Assembly: GCF_020709055.1 (NCBI RefSeq)
Contig: NZ_JAJFCK010000012.1
Coordinates: 1-64,000 of the forward strand
DNA: 64,000 nt
Source of the DNA: Ruminococcus callidus
Lineage (GTDB): Bacteria > Bacillota > Clostridia > Oscillospirales > Ruminococcaceae
Direction of reading: 5' to 3'
Part shown: in pieces, positions 53,305 through 62,231 of the stretch
Position numbering within the stretch: the first letter of the stretch is position 1
Layout of the letters: every line of letters begins with the position of its first letter
Program-made: the position numbers and the translations under genes
The notes under the pieces: model-generated
What the model was told of the DNA's origin: nothing
The model's database searches: none
Seen by the model: only the letters and a program-made list of their open reading frames with translations

Positions 53305-53571
53305 GTGGCTGATCCGGAAACGAAAAAGAAAATCGAAAGATACCGGCAATTCCGGAAAGACTACGGGAATCATTTGTTTGCCGTGTTGATGATCGTCTTT
53401 GTCTATGCAATGCTTACCGATCATGACATCATGGACTATTTGCATCTGCTGCGGGAACGTCCGGTTTCCGGAATCGGGCTGGCAGTACTGTTGCTGCTGG
53501 TTGCCGCTGGTCTGTATGTGCTGAGAAAGCTGCTGCGGGAACTGCGGCAGGATCGGGAGAAACGGGAATGA
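53305..53571 (+). CDS. Small two-helix membrane protein
   Basis: 88 aa, starting with GTG directly after the aconitase stop. Basic N-terminus (KKKIERYRQFRK), hydrophobic segments at about residues 24-38 and 57-73, basic C-terminus. No recognised family. The ATGA overlap with the next gene and the lack of a separate ribosome site indicate translational coupling. The start codon is the least certain point. Confidence 0.6.
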   Translation: MADPETKKKIERYRQFRKDYGNHLFAVLMIVFVYAMLTDHDIMDYLHLLRERPVSGIGLAVLLLLVAAGLYVLRKLLRELRQDREKRE

Positions 53572-54275
53572 CAAACACAAAAGGATTTCTCAACCGCAAC
53601 CAGCTGAAATATCTGGTGATCGCAGCCATGCTCATTGACCATATTGCGTGGGCATTTGTTCCTACAGCGTCGCTGCTGGGGCAGGTGATGCACATCATCG
53701 GGCGGCTGACCGGTCCGACCATGGCGTATATGCTGGCGGAGGGGTATTGCTATACCCGCAGTGTAAAGAAATACGCCATGCGGCTGGGTATTTTTGCCGT
53801 GATCTCATGGCTGCCGTTCAGTTATTTTGAGAAAGGCTGTATCCGCCCGGCGTTCGGCGTGATCTATACGCTGTTTCTCAGTCTGCTGGCGATCTGGTTC
53901 TGGGACAAGGGCAAGTGTTCAGTTCTGTGGAAACAGCTGGGGACGCTGGGACTCTGTCTTCTGTCGATCTTTGGCGACTGGGCGATGTTTGATGTGCTCT
54001 ATGCGCTGACCTTTTTCCGGTATCGGGACAATCCGAAAGAAAAATGGATTTCGTTCAGTGCTATCACGGTGATTTGCTGTGTCGGCATGCTGGGAAACGA
54101 ACCCATATGGAGCGGAATGTTCCAGCTGGGCATCTTTCTGGTGATACCGCTGATACAGTATTGCTACAACGGCAAAAGCGGCAGTAAGAAGCCGTTTCAC
54201 AAGTGGTTTTTCTATGTGTTCTATCCGCTGCATCTGCTGGTGCTGGGGATTCATCGCTGGGTGGTGTTTGCGTAA
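53568..54275 (+). CDS. TraX family membrane protein
   Basis: 235 aa with seven or so helices. NRNQLKYLVIAAMLIDHIAWAF at the start and GRLTGPTMAYMLAEGYCYTRSVKKYAMRLGIFAVISWLPF are characteristic of TraX-like proteins. FWYPLH-like FYPLHLLVLGIH closes the protein. F-plasmid TraX acetylates pilin; chromosomal homologues in Firmicutes are probably membrane acyltransferases. Overlaps the preceding gene by four bases. Confidence 0.88.
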   Translation: MTNTKGFLNRNQLKYLVIAAMLIDHIAWAFVPTASLLGQVMHIIGRLTGPTMAYMLAEGYCYTRSVKKYAMRLGIFAVISWLPFSYFEKGCIRPAFGVIYTLFLSLLAIWFWDKGKCSVLWKQLGTLGLCLLSIFGDWAMFDVLYALTFFRYRDNPKEKWISFSAITVICCVGMLGNEPIWSGMFQLGIFLVIPLIQYCYNGKSGSKKPFHKWFFYVFYPLHLLVLGIHRWVVFA

Positions 54276-54638
54276 ATGAAGCAGGACAGGCAGCAGGAAC
54301 TGCATTTCGAAGATCTGGCAAAGCAGTTCACGGAAAATGTTTCCCGAAGCAAGCGGGTATTTTCCATGGAAGATGCCATGCAGGATAACACTATGCGAAA
54401 ATCCGTGCAGAAGCACCGGCGGAAAATGAAACGGAAAACAGTTCTGGAATACGCAATTGCTTTTTCGGCAATCGCAGTGGGACTTCCCGTTGTGCTGTGG
54501 TATCTGTACCGACAGTTTTTGCTGTTCCGGCAAATGCCGGAGGTGGTGCAGTTCTACTTGCAGCATCCGGTTCTGGGCGTGGCAACGCTTCTGGGCGGCG
54601 GCTTGTTTGCATGGGCACTGTACCATGCGAAAAAATAA
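54276..54638 (+). CDS. Small membrane protein of unknown function
   Basis: 120 aa. Charged, basic N-terminal half (residues 1-58) followed by two helices (about 60-82 and 97-115). No family recognised. It begins at the base after the traX stop, so it belongs to the same translational unit. Confidence 0.65.
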   Translation: MKQDRQQELHFEDLAKQFTENVSRSKRVFSMEDAMQDNTMRKSVQKHRRKMKRKTVLEYAIAFSAIAVGLPVVLWYLYRQFLLFRQMPEVVQFYLQHPVLGVATLLGGGLFAWALYHAKK

Positions 54639-54807
54639 GAGCCTGTAGGAAAGGCGTGGACATTGACAGTGATGACTTACAGTTGATTTTTGGTGACAAC
54701 TGCGGAATATGACAAAATTTCTGCGTTGGCAGAACACGCCGGATCTCGCATTGCTCCGGCGAAAACGTGATAAATGCAATGAGAAGCAATTTGAGGAGGA
54801 AAATCAA

Positions 54808-56022
54808 ATGGCAAAGATTCAAATGACAACGCCGCTGGTCGAGATGGACGGCGACGAGATGACCCGTGTCCTGTGGCAGTGGATCAAGGACATTCTGCTG
54901 ACCCCGTATGTTGACCTCAAGACCGAGTACTATGATCTGGGTCTGGAATACCGGGAAAAAACCAAGGATCAGGTAACCATCGACAGCGCCAACGCCACCA
55001 AGAAGTACGGCGTTGCAGTCAAGTGCGCAACCATCACCCCGAACGCTGCAAGAATGCCGGAGTACAATCTGTCCCAGATGTGGAAGAGCCCCAACGGCAC
55101 CATTCGTGCCATTCTGGACGGCACGGTTTTCCGTACCCCGATTCTGGTCAAGGGCATTGAGCCGTATATCCCTACCTGGACTGCACCGATCACCATTGCC
55201 CGTCACGCTTACGGCGATGTGTACAAGAACACCGAGATGAAGGTAAAGCAGGGCTCCAAGGCTGAGCTGGTTGTCACCGACGCAGAGGGCAAGGAGACCA
55301 GAGAGCTGATCTTCAACTTCGAGGATACCGATGGTATCATTCAGGGTCTGCACAACAAGAACAACTCCATCGCAGGCTTCGCCCGTGCATGCTTCAACTA
55401 CGGTTTGGATCTGCATCAGGACGTTTGGTTCGCAACCAAGGATACCATTTCCAAGAAGTATGACCACACCTTCAAGGATATTTTCCAGGAGATCTACGAC
55501 AACGAATACAAGGAAAAGTTCGAGGCAGTAGGCATCGAGTACTTCTACACCCTGATCGACGACGCAGTTGCCCGTGTCATCCGTTCTCACGGCGGTTATA
55601 TCTGGGCTTGCAAGAACTACGATGGCGATGTGATGTCCGATATGGTTTCCACCGCTTACGGTTCTCTGGCAATGATGACTTCCGTTCTGGTTTCTCCGGA
55701 CGGCATCTATGAGTATGAGGCTGCACACGGCACCGTTCAGCGTCACTATTACAAGTACCTGAAGGGCGAGGAGACCTCTACCAACTCTGTTGCAACCATC
55801 TTCGCATGGAGCGGCGCAATGCGCAAGCGTGGCGAACTGGACAAGCTGCCGGAGCTGGCTGCCTTTGCAGACAAGCTGGAGAAGGCGACCATTCAGACCA
55901 TTGAGGACGGCGTGATGACTGGCGACCTGTATCTGATCTCCAAGCTGGAGAACAAGAAGAAGGTCAACTCCAAGGAATTCTTGGAGGCAATCCGTGAGCG
56001 TCTGGATGCACTGATGGCATAA
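54808..56022 (+). CDS. icd: Isocitrate dehydrogenase (NADP+), eukaryotic-like type
   Basis: 404 aa. Oxidises isocitrate to 2-oxoglutarate. MDGDEMTRVLWQWIKD, GTVFRTPI, the phosphoryl-site region and NYDGDVMSDMVSTAYGSLAMMTS identify the homodimeric subfamily shared with eukaryotes. Start at 54808 (MAKIQMTTPL) follows TTGAGGAGGAAAATCAA; the upstream in-frame ATG at 54709 lacks a site. No convincing promoter was found in the 169-base gap. It probably forms one unit with the aconitase operon. Confidence 0.96.
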   Translation: MAKIQMTTPLVEMDGDEMTRVLWQWIKDILLTPYVDLKTEYYDLGLEYREKTKDQVTIDSANATKKYGVAVKCATITPNAARMPEYNLSQMWKSPNGTIRAILDGTVFRTPILVKGIEPYIPTWTAPITIARHAYGDVYKNTEMKVKQGSKAELVVTDAEGKETRELIFNFEDTDGIIQGLHNKNNSIAGFARACFNYGLDLHQDVWFATKDTISKKYDHTFKDIFQEIYDNEYKEKFEAVGIEYFYTLIDDAVARVIRSHGGYIWACKNYDGDVMSDMVSTAYGSLAMMTSVLVSPDGIYEYEAAHGTVQRHYYKYLKGEETSTNSVATIFAWSGAMRKRGELDKLPELAAFADKLEKATIQTIEDGVMTGDLYLISKLENKKKVNSKEFLEAIRERLDALMA

Positions 56023-56111
56023 TCCAAAAGATACGACAGGAATTGAGACAAGCGGGAACGGATCAATGGATTTGACCTGTGACCGGATTTTCATAGGGAG
56101 AGCGATCAATT

Positions 56112-56738
56112 GTGGTGCAGAAGCATGAGGTTTCCGAATCTGTAGTCCGCCGGCTGCCACGGTACTATCGGCTGCTGCAAGAGCTGGAACGGCAGGGTCA
56201 GGCGCACACTTCCTCCAGAGAACTGGGGAAGCGTCTGGGAATGACTGCCTCGCAGATTCGACAGGATCTGAGCTGTTTTGGCTGCTTCGGACAGCAGGGC
56301 TACGGATATTCTGTGACAGAACTGCGGGAAAATCTGGAGCGCATCATGGGACTGCCGCAGCTGCTGCCGGCGATTCTGGTCGGCGCAGGAAATCTGGGGC
56401 AGGTCGTTGCGGAAAACGTGCGTTTTGAGCAGCGTGGATTCCGTCTGATCGGAATCTTTGACATCAAACCGGAGCTGGTGGGAAATCAGATGGCCGGGCT
56501 GGAAATCCAGCCCATGGAACAGCTGGAGGCGTTTTGCGCACAGCAAAAGCCTGTGGCTGCCGTTCTGTGCCTTTCCAAGGAAGTGGCACAGGATACCGCA
56601 GAGCATCTGGTCTCTCTGGGCATTCGGGGACTGTGGAATTTCAGCCACTGCGACATCGCTGTGGAGCACGCAAAGGTCGTGACGATGCATCTGGATGACA
56701 GCCTGATGACGCTCTCTTATAAACTGCATAATCTGTAA
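56112..56738 (+). CDS. rex: Redox-sensing transcriptional repressor Rex
   Basis: 208 aa. N-terminal winged helix (VSESVVRRLPRYYRLLQEL, TASQIRQDLSCFGCFGQQGYGY), then an NAD(H)-binding Rossmann domain with LVGAGNLGQVV near residue 95 and a C-terminal swapped helix. Rex represses fermentation and respiration genes when NADH is low. Starts with GTG at 56112 behind AGGGAGAGCGATCAATT. Confidence 0.96.
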   Translation: MVQKHEVSESVVRRLPRYYRLLQELERQGQAHTSSRELGKRLGMTASQIRQDLSCFGCFGQQGYGYSVTELRENLERIMGLPQLLPAILVGAGNLGQVVAENVRFEQRGFRLIGIFDIKPELVGNQMAGLEIQPMEQLEAFCAQQKPVAAVLCLSKEVAQDTAEHLVSLGIRGLWNFSHCDIAVEHAKVVTMHLDDSLMTLSYKLHNL

Positions 56739-56797
56739 GAGCTGCTGCGGACGGTTTCTAAGCTTGTCCTGCGGGCGGACTCTGAACGGGTGCTGCG

Positions 56798-56837
56798 AAA
56801 AGGGTACTGGTTTCAGAAAAAATCAGTGCCCTTTTTG
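56798..56837 (+). terminator. rex terminator
   Basis: AAAAGGG-T-ACTG pairs with CAGT-G-CCCTTTTT around an A-rich loop. Confidence 0.75.
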
Positions 56838-56856
56838 AATCGAAAAGGAGAAAAGA

Positions 56857-57567
56857 ATGAGTGCGATAGCAGATACCTCTGCCATTCTCGTGTGCGCCGG
56901 AAATGCCACACGGATGCAGGGAAAAAATAAGATTTTGCTTCCTCTGGGTGATACCACGGTCATCGGCATGGCAATGCGTGCCTTTGAACAGTGCGAACGT
57001 GTGGCGGAACTGATCGTGGTGGCACGTCCGGCGGATCACGATGCCATTCGGGAAACGGCGGAAAAGGCTGGGATCACAAAGCTGCACGCTGTTGTGGAGG
57101 GCGGTTCGACCCGACAGGAGAGCGTGATGTGCGGACTGCATGCCCTGTCGAAAACAACGACCATGCTCGCCATTCACGACGGCGCACGTCCGCTGGTTCT
57201 GCCGGCGCAGATTGCGCAGGTGATTCAGGATGCCTCGGTATTCGGCGGGGCAACGCTGGGCGTTCCGGTAAAGGACACCATCAAGGTGGTCAATGACAAC
57301 CTGATCGTGGACACGCCCTACCGTCCGCACCTCTATATCACTCAGACACCGCAGGTATTCAAACGGCAGCTCTATTTTGAGGCGGTCACGTTTGCACGGG
57401 AGCACGGACTGGACTTTACCGATGACTGCCAGCTGGTGGAGGCAATCAACCACAAAATTTATATGACCACTGGAGATTACACCAATCTGAAAATTACGAC
57501 ACCGGAGGACATTGCAATTGCAGAGATCCTACTGAAGCGCCGGGAAAAGGAGGAAACAATATGCTGA
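56857..57567 (+). CDS. ispD: 2-C-methyl-D-erythritol 4-phosphate cytidylyltransferase
   Basis: 236 aa MEP-pathway enzyme. ILVCAGNATRMQGKNKILLPLG, VEGGSTRQESV, IHDGARPLV, PVKDTIK and ITQTPQVFK are conserved landmarks. Overlaps ispF by seven bases. Confidence 0.95.
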   Translation: MSAIADTSAILVCAGNATRMQGKNKILLPLGDTTVIGMAMRAFEQCERVAELIVVARPADHDAIRETAEKAGITKLHAVVEGGSTRQESVMCGLHALSKTTTMLAIHDGARPLVLPAQIAQVIQDASVFGGATLGVPVKDTIKVVNDNLIVDTPYRPHLYITQTPQVFKRQLYFEAVTFAREHGLDFTDDCQLVEAINHKIYMTTGDYTNLKITTPEDIAIAEILLKRREKEETIC

Positions 57568-58049
57568 CGTTGCCGTATCGCATTGGACATGGTTATGATG
57601 TTCACCGTCTGGTGGAGGGACGAAAATTGATTCTGGGAGGCGTGGAGGTTCCCTACGAAAAAGGATTGCTGGGGCACTCCGATGCCGATGTGCTGGCGCA
57701 CGCTGTGATGGATTCAATGCTGGGGGCATTATCGCTGGGGGACATTGGCTGTCTTTTTCCAGACACGGATCCGAAGTATGCCGGTGCGGACAGCATGCTT
57801 TTGATGAAGGAAGTCGTAGAACGTGTAAAAGAAATGGGATATGTTGTCGGGAATCTAGATGCCACCATTCTCTGTCAGCGCCCAAGGCTGATGGGATATC
57901 TTACGAAGATGCAGCTCAATATTGCAGAGGTTTGCGGAGTTCGTTATTTTCAAGTCAGCGTCAAAGCCACCACGGAGGAAAAGCTGGGCTTCACGGGGGA
58001 TGGTTCCGGCATTGCAGTGCACTGCGTCTGCCTGCTTGTCAGAGAATAA
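57561..58049 (+). CDS. ispF: 2-C-methyl-D-erythritol 2,4-cyclodiphosphate synthase
   Basis: 162 aa trimeric zinc enzyme. RIGHGYDVHRLVEGRKLILGGVEVP and GLLGHSDADVLAHAVMDSMLGALSLGDIG contain the zinc ligands; TTEEKLGFTGDGSGIA is the family C-terminal signature. Translationally coupled to ispD. Confidence 0.96.
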   Translation: MLTLPYRIGHGYDVHRLVEGRKLILGGVEVPYEKGLLGHSDADVLAHAVMDSMLGALSLGDIGCLFPDTDPKYAGADSMLLMKEVVERVKEMGYVVGNLDATILCQRPRLMGYLTKMQLNIAEVCGVRYFQVSVKATTEEKLGFTGDGSGIAVHCVCLLVRE

Positions 58050-58170
58050 CGCCTGATTTTCCACAATTTCACCTGTACCTGTGGAAACGCCTTTCGAACT
58101 CCAAAGAAATTCCGGCATATACTGAGATGAGGGAGTTTTCTCTCAAATGATATGCAAAGGGGTGAGAAAG

Positions 58171-58398
58171 ATGTTGGGATGCAAGGCAGCAATGGTTTCT
58201 TACACGCAGGCATCCCGTGCCCGCAAAATCCTGCAGCGCCTCGGCTACTCCTGTGAAGTGCGCCGTCTGGAGCACATCGGACCGGAGGGGTGCGGATTTG
58301 TGCTGACCGTACACGGAAATTGCAGCCATGTTTCTTCGATTCTTGCACAGGAGGGTATCCCGTTCCAACGGATGCAGGAGGAGCGTGATGCGTGGTGA
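58171..58398 (+). CDS. DUF3343 family protein, putative sulfur/selenium carrier-like
   Basis: 75 aa. ARKILQRLGYSCEVRRL and GPEGCGFVLTVHG fit DUF3343, whose conserved Cys sits in the middle of a ferredoxin-like fold. Start at 58171 follows AAAGGGGTGAGAAAG; 58147 is an alternative. The stop overlaps the start of the cysteine-desulfurase-like gene. This pairing, known in clostridia, suggests the protein receives a sulfur or selenium atom. Confidence 0.8.
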   Translation: MLGCKAAMVSYTQASRARKILQRLGYSCEVRRLEHIGPEGCGFVLTVHGNCSHVSSILAQEGIPFQRMQEERDAW

Positions 58399-59573
58399 CA
58401 GTCAATTTTGACAACGCTGCGACGACGTATCCAAAGCCGCCGGAGGTGCGGCAGGCAGTGGCGGAGGCGGTGCTGAAGTATGGCAATTCCGGACGCGGTG
58501 GCCATACGATCGCCGCACGCACCTCGGAAATGGTCTACGGTGCCAGAGAAACGGCGGCAGACTTTTTCGGGGCAAAGGTGGAAAATACCATTTTCACACT
58601 CAACTGCACCCACGCCTTGAATCTTGCGATTCAGGGCATCCTGCAAACCGGCGACCATGTGATTTTCAGCGATCTGGAACACAATTCCGTCTACCGGCCT
58701 ATTATGGCGCTGGCAAAGTCACGGAAAGTCGCCTATCGTATGGTGAAAATTGCGGCAGATGACGACGAGACCATGCGGCGGTTTCGGGCGGCGATTCGGC
58801 CGAACACCCGTGCGGTCGTCTGTACCATTGCCAGCAATGTGACGGGGCAGATCCTGCCTTACCGCCGTATTGCGCAGCTCTGCCGGGAAAACGGACTGTG
58901 CTTTATTGCGGACGGTGCGCAGGCGTGCGGCATTCTGCCGCTGTCATTGGAAGCGGACGGTATGCATATTTTATGTACTGCCGGCCATAAGGGACTCTAT
59001 GGGATCACCGGCACCGGAATCCTCATGACGGACTGTCAGTTTCCCATTCGTCCGCTGATGCAGGGCGGAACCGGAAGCGCTTCCCGCAGTCCGGAACAGC
59101 CGGATTTCCTGCCGGATCGCCTGGAGTGCGGAACCCTCAATGTCATTGGGGCAGCGTCGCTGCAGGCGGGCATCGATTTTGTCAAGAGCCGGACGGTGGA
59201 GATGCTGTATCGCCATGAGAGCTATCTGTGCGACCTGTTTTGTCAGGCGATGCAGGAGCTTCCGGAGGTGCGGGTCTATCGGGAGGCAGGCGTTTCCTAT
59301 GTGCCCATTGTCTCCTTTACGGTGGCGGATGAACCGCCGGAAAAACTGGCGGCGTGGCTCAGTCAGGAGGGCTTTTGCCTGCGTGCCGGTCTGCACTGCG
59401 CACCGCTGGCGCACGAAAAGCTTGGGACAGCGGATGGAACGCTGCGGTTTGCGCCGTCGGCATTCAGCCGGGAGTCTGACACGCTTCGGCTGGCTGCCAG
59501 CGTGAAAAATTATGTCAAGAATTTGAAAAATGGCGGAAACCTATTGAAAAAAACGAGCGATATGTTAAAATAG
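58392..59573 (+). CDS. Class V aminotransferase, cysteine desulfurase-like
   Basis: 393 aa PLP enzyme. FDNAATTYPKPPEV at the start, GNSGRGGHTIA, SDLEHNSVYRP and FIADGAQACGILPL are typical. The PLP lysine is in CTAGHKGLYG, and the mobile-loop Cys may be Cys in FCLRAGLHCAPLAHEKLG. This is the group II-like SufS/CsdA family often annotated as selenocysteine lyase-like. Starts with GTG and is coupled to the DUF3343 gene. Confidence 0.9.
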   Translation: MVTVNFDNAATTYPKPPEVRQAVAEAVLKYGNSGRGGHTIAARTSEMVYGARETAADFFGAKVENTIFTLNCTHALNLAIQGILQTGDHVIFSDLEHNSVYRPIMALAKSRKVAYRMVKIAADDDETMRRFRAAIRPNTRAVVCTIASNVTGQILPYRRIAQLCRENGLCFIADGAQACGILPLSLEADGMHILCTAGHKGLYGITGTGILMTDCQFPIRPLMQGGTGSASRSPEQPDFLPDRLECGTLNVIGAASLQAGIDFVKSRTVEMLYRHESYLCDLFCQAMQELPEVRVYREAGVSYVPIVSFTVADEPPEKLAAWLSQEGFCLRAGLHCAPLAHEKLGTADGTLRFAPSAFSRESDTLRLAASVKNYVKNLKNGGNLLKKTSDMLK

Positions 59574-59602
59574 AAGAAGAGGAGCGCACAGTTTACGCTC
59601 GG

Positions 59603-59642
59603 AGAGTCTGTTTTGCACCTGTGATAAGCAAAAACAGACTCT
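59603..59642 (+). promoter_or_regulatory. Long hairpin in the cdaA leader
   Basis: AGAGTCTGTTTTGC pairs with GCAAAAACAGACTCT (one bulge). No T-run follows on the plus strand, so it is not an obvious terminator for the upstream gene. A promoter TTGAAA-16-TAAAAT lies before it at 59544-59571. Confidence 0.5.
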
Positions 59643-59720
59643 TACATAACAAATTGGAAGAATGGTGCGGAGGCTGCCTTTGCATTTGAAAAAACAGAAG
59701 TGAGAAGGGAAGGAATGTGT

Positions 59721-60671
59721 ATGGCGTGGAGAGATATCCTGGATATGATCTTTAGCGTGATCAAGACGGCAGAGCCGGTGGATATTCTGGATATCCTGGT
59801 GCTTTCGTATGTGGTCTATGTGGTCATGAAACTGGTTCGTGAAACACGTGCCGGACAGCTGGTGAAAGGCATCATGCTTCTGTTTCTGGTGTACATTGTG
59901 GCGAGCTGGATCAAGATGAAAGCCATCTCCTATCTGATGTCGGAGACGCTGAACATAGGTATGATCGCACTGGTCATTCTGTTTCAGCCGGAGCTGCGCC
60001 GCACCTTGGAAAAGGCGGGGTACACCAAGCTGGGACTTCGCTTCAGCATGAATGCCGGCGCAGATGACGGCATTTGGAGCAATGCCATTGATGTGATCTG
60101 CGACTCCTGCGTAGAGCTTTCCGCCACCTCAACAGGTGCGCTGATCGTCATCGAACGGCAGACCCGGCTGGGGGAGCAGATCGACAACGGCACGGTTTTG
60201 GATGCCATCCCCAGCAAGGAGCTGTTCGGCAACATCTTCTATAATAAGACACCGCTCCACGACGGTGCGGTCATTATGCGGGACGGAAAAATTCTGGCAG
60301 CAGCCTGCTTCCTCCCGAAACCGCAGAAAGAAGAGCTGATCAACAAGCGCCTTGGCTCCCGGCATCGTGCCGCCATCGGAATGAGCGAGAATTCGGATGC
60401 CATTGTCATTGTCGTTTCGGAGGAGACCGGCGCCATCTCTGTGGCGGAAAACGGCGTGCTTAAGAGCGGCTTCACCAGAGAAAATCTGCACCACCTGCTT
60501 GTGGAACGGCTGATCACTTCCAACGAGGAGACCCCCATCGATAAGGTCTCCCGCCGGATTCCGTTCATCAAGCTGCACAGGAAACAAAAGGAGAAGGATC
60601 ATGGACAAAAAGCTGACGCATCTTTGGAATCGTCATCGGGAAAAGAAGACGGACAATCCAAATCAGACTAA
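59721..60671 (+). CDS. cdaA: Diadenylate cyclase CdaA
   Basis: 316 aa. Three N-terminal helices (residues about 20-90) followed by a DAC domain with DGA (181-183) and RHR (214-216), the catalytic motifs for making c-di-AMP from two ATP. Start at 59721 (MAWRDILD) follows GGAAGGAATGTGT; the reading from 59700 is less likely. The C-terminus is a Lys/Ser/Glu-rich tail whose coding DNA overlaps cdaR by 71 bases. Confidence 0.95.
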   Translation: MAWRDILDMIFSVIKTAEPVDILDILVLSYVVYVVMKLVRETRAGQLVKGIMLLFLVYIVASWIKMKAISYLMSETLNIGMIALVILFQPELRRTLEKAGYTKLGLRFSMNAGADDGIWSNAIDVICDSCVELSATSTGALIVIERQTRLGEQIDNGTVLDAIPSKELFGNIFYNKTPLHDGAVIMRDGKILAAACFLPKPQKEELINKRLGSRHRAAIGMSENSDAIVIVVSEETGAISVAENGVLKSGFTRENLHHLLVERLITSNEETPIDKVSRRIPFIKLHRKQKEKDHGQKADASLESSSGKEDGQSKSD

Positions 60672-62007
60672 CCAGACGCTGCTGCAGCGCTTTTATGCCA
60701 GCCGTCCTGCCATGATGATCACGTCTGTGGTGATCGCCATTGTGTTTTGGTTTGTCATCTCCATCTCCATTTATCCGACCACGCCGCGTACCGTGAACCA
60801 CATTCCCCTGAAAGTGGACATCGCCGGAACGACGGCGGAGGAAAACGGGCTGAGTGTCATCAGCTTTGATGTGGATGAAGTCAGCGTACAACTGGAGGGC
60901 GACCGTGCACAGGTGGGTAATCTGGATGCCAGAGATCTGGTGGCAACGGCATCGGTGGAGAACGTCACGGCAGCAGGCACGAAAAAGCTCGCCATCTCCA
61001 TCAGCAGCACGGATAATGTGGAGTTCAGCGTGAAGTCCATTACGCCCTCCACGGTCAATGTGACATTCGATAAGATGGACACCTACACCTTTGATATCAC
61101 GCCGTCCATTCCCAATATCACCTTTGCCGAGGGCTGCACGCTGGACGATGATTCCTTTGTCTGCACACCGGCGACCATCGAGGTCACCGGTCCGCAGCAG
61201 CAGCTGGATCAGGTGGCATCCTGCGTTGCGGAGACAGACCAGAAAGAGCAGCTGAGCGCATCCAAGGTTCTGACCACCGACAAGCTGCTGTTCTACAATG
61301 AGTCCGGCGCACTGGTGGATTCCTCCATGTTCACCTACGATGCGGCGAACTTCTCCATTGAAGTTCCGCTGCTGTACCAAAAGACCATGGATATCACCTA
61401 CCAGATCACCAACGCACCGTCTAACTTTGACACCTCGTGCCTGAATCTGGCGCTGTCGGCAGATAAGATCACCCTTGCCGCACCGAACAATACGCTGGAT
61501 GAGATGAATGAATTCAACATCGGCTCGATTCCGCTGCGGGATATCGATTTGGATTTCTCCCGTGATTTTGTGGTATCTGTGCCGGATGAGTACAAAAACC
61601 AGTCCGGTCTGACGACTGTGACACTGACGCTGGATTCTGCCGGCTTGACCAAGAAGGATTTCGTCCTCTCGGACATCGGTGTCATCAATGCGCCCGGCTC
61701 CTATAACTTCGACGTGCTGACACAGCAGCTTACCGTCAGTGTTATTGGACCGGAAGAGGTGATGTCGGAGCTGGATGCCAGCGATATCACTGTTAATGTG
61801 GATCTGCTGAGCTATTCCATTCAGGCGGATGCCGTAGACGGAAACACCGTGACATTTAACTACACTCCGACCATCTCCTGCGCAAAGTACAACAATGTGT
61901 GGGCAGTTGGGGATTATCGGGTTGCCGTCAAGGGCGTGCGCTCTACAGGAACAACATCGTCCTCTGGAAGTGCTGCTGTAACGACAACTGCAGCTGCCGG
62001 ACAGTAA
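60601..62007 (+). CDS. cdaR: YbbR-domain protein, CdaA regulator
   Basis: 468 aa. One N-terminal helix (MMITSVVIAIVFWFVISISIYP, about residues 38-58) anchors four YbbR repeats outside the membrane, each with a pattern like VSVQLEGDRAQVGNL and IEVTGPQQQLDQV. CdaR modulates CdaA. It starts 71 bases inside cdaA in another frame, behind AAGGAGAAGGATC. The C-terminus is Thr/Ser/Ala-rich. Confidence 0.93.
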   Translation: MDKKLTHLWNRHREKKTDNPNQTNQTLLQRFYASRPAMMITSVVIAIVFWFVISISIYPTTPRTVNHIPLKVDIAGTTAEENGLSVISFDVDEVSVQLEGDRAQVGNLDARDLVATASVENVTAAGTKKLAISISSTDNVEFSVKSITPSTVNVTFDKMDTYTFDITPSIPNITFAEGCTLDDDSFVCTPATIEVTGPQQQLDQVASCVAETDQKEQLSASKVLTTDKLLFYNESGALVDSSMFTYDAANFSIEVPLLYQKTMDITYQITNAPSNFDTSCLNLALSADKITLAAPNNTLDEMNEFNIGSIPLRDIDLDFSRDFVVSVPDEYKNQSGLTTVTLTLDSAGLTKKDFVLSDIGVINAPGSYNFDVLTQQLTVSVIGPEEVMSELDASDITVNVDLLSYSIQADAVDGNTVTFNYTPTISCAKYNNVWAVGDYRVAVKGVRSTGTTSSSGSAAVTTTAAAGQ

Positions 62008-62033
62008 ACTAGAAAAATAAAGCAAAAAGATAA

Positions 62034-62088
62034 CGAAAAGGCGTGTTCTATGGGAATATATGGATTTCCAAGGACATGCCTTTTCTAC
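62034..62088 (+). terminator. Probable cdaR terminator
   Basis: AAAAGGC-G-TGT pairs with ACA-T-GCCTTTT, with an inner GGAAT/TTTCC stem. It is imperfect and weaker than others in the window. Confidence 0.5.
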
Positions 62089-62202
62089 TATATTTGATCG
62101 AAGCGGTATTATGTTTTCACAGTAAACATTATTTTTATGCAATTTGCACAAATTCGGGGTTGAATTTTCTGGAGGCCGGAAATAATGTTCATAAATTATA
62201 CA

Positions 62203-62231
62203 TTTACATTCCTTGGAGATACTGTTATAAT
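62203..62231 (+). promoter_or_regulatory. Promoter of the secreted modular protein
   Basis: TTTACA, 17 bases, TATAAT, giving a leader of about 120 nt. The stretch 62090-62200 shows nothing else. Confidence 0.65.

Noticed and set aside
54639-54807. icd promoter at the TTGACA near 54663
   Set aside because: No acceptable -10 hexamer occurs at 16-18 bases spacing.
56023-56111. Rex operator in front of rex
   Set aside because: No TTGTGA-like inverted repeat with TCACAA was found in the gap, so autoregulation cannot be supported from the sequence.
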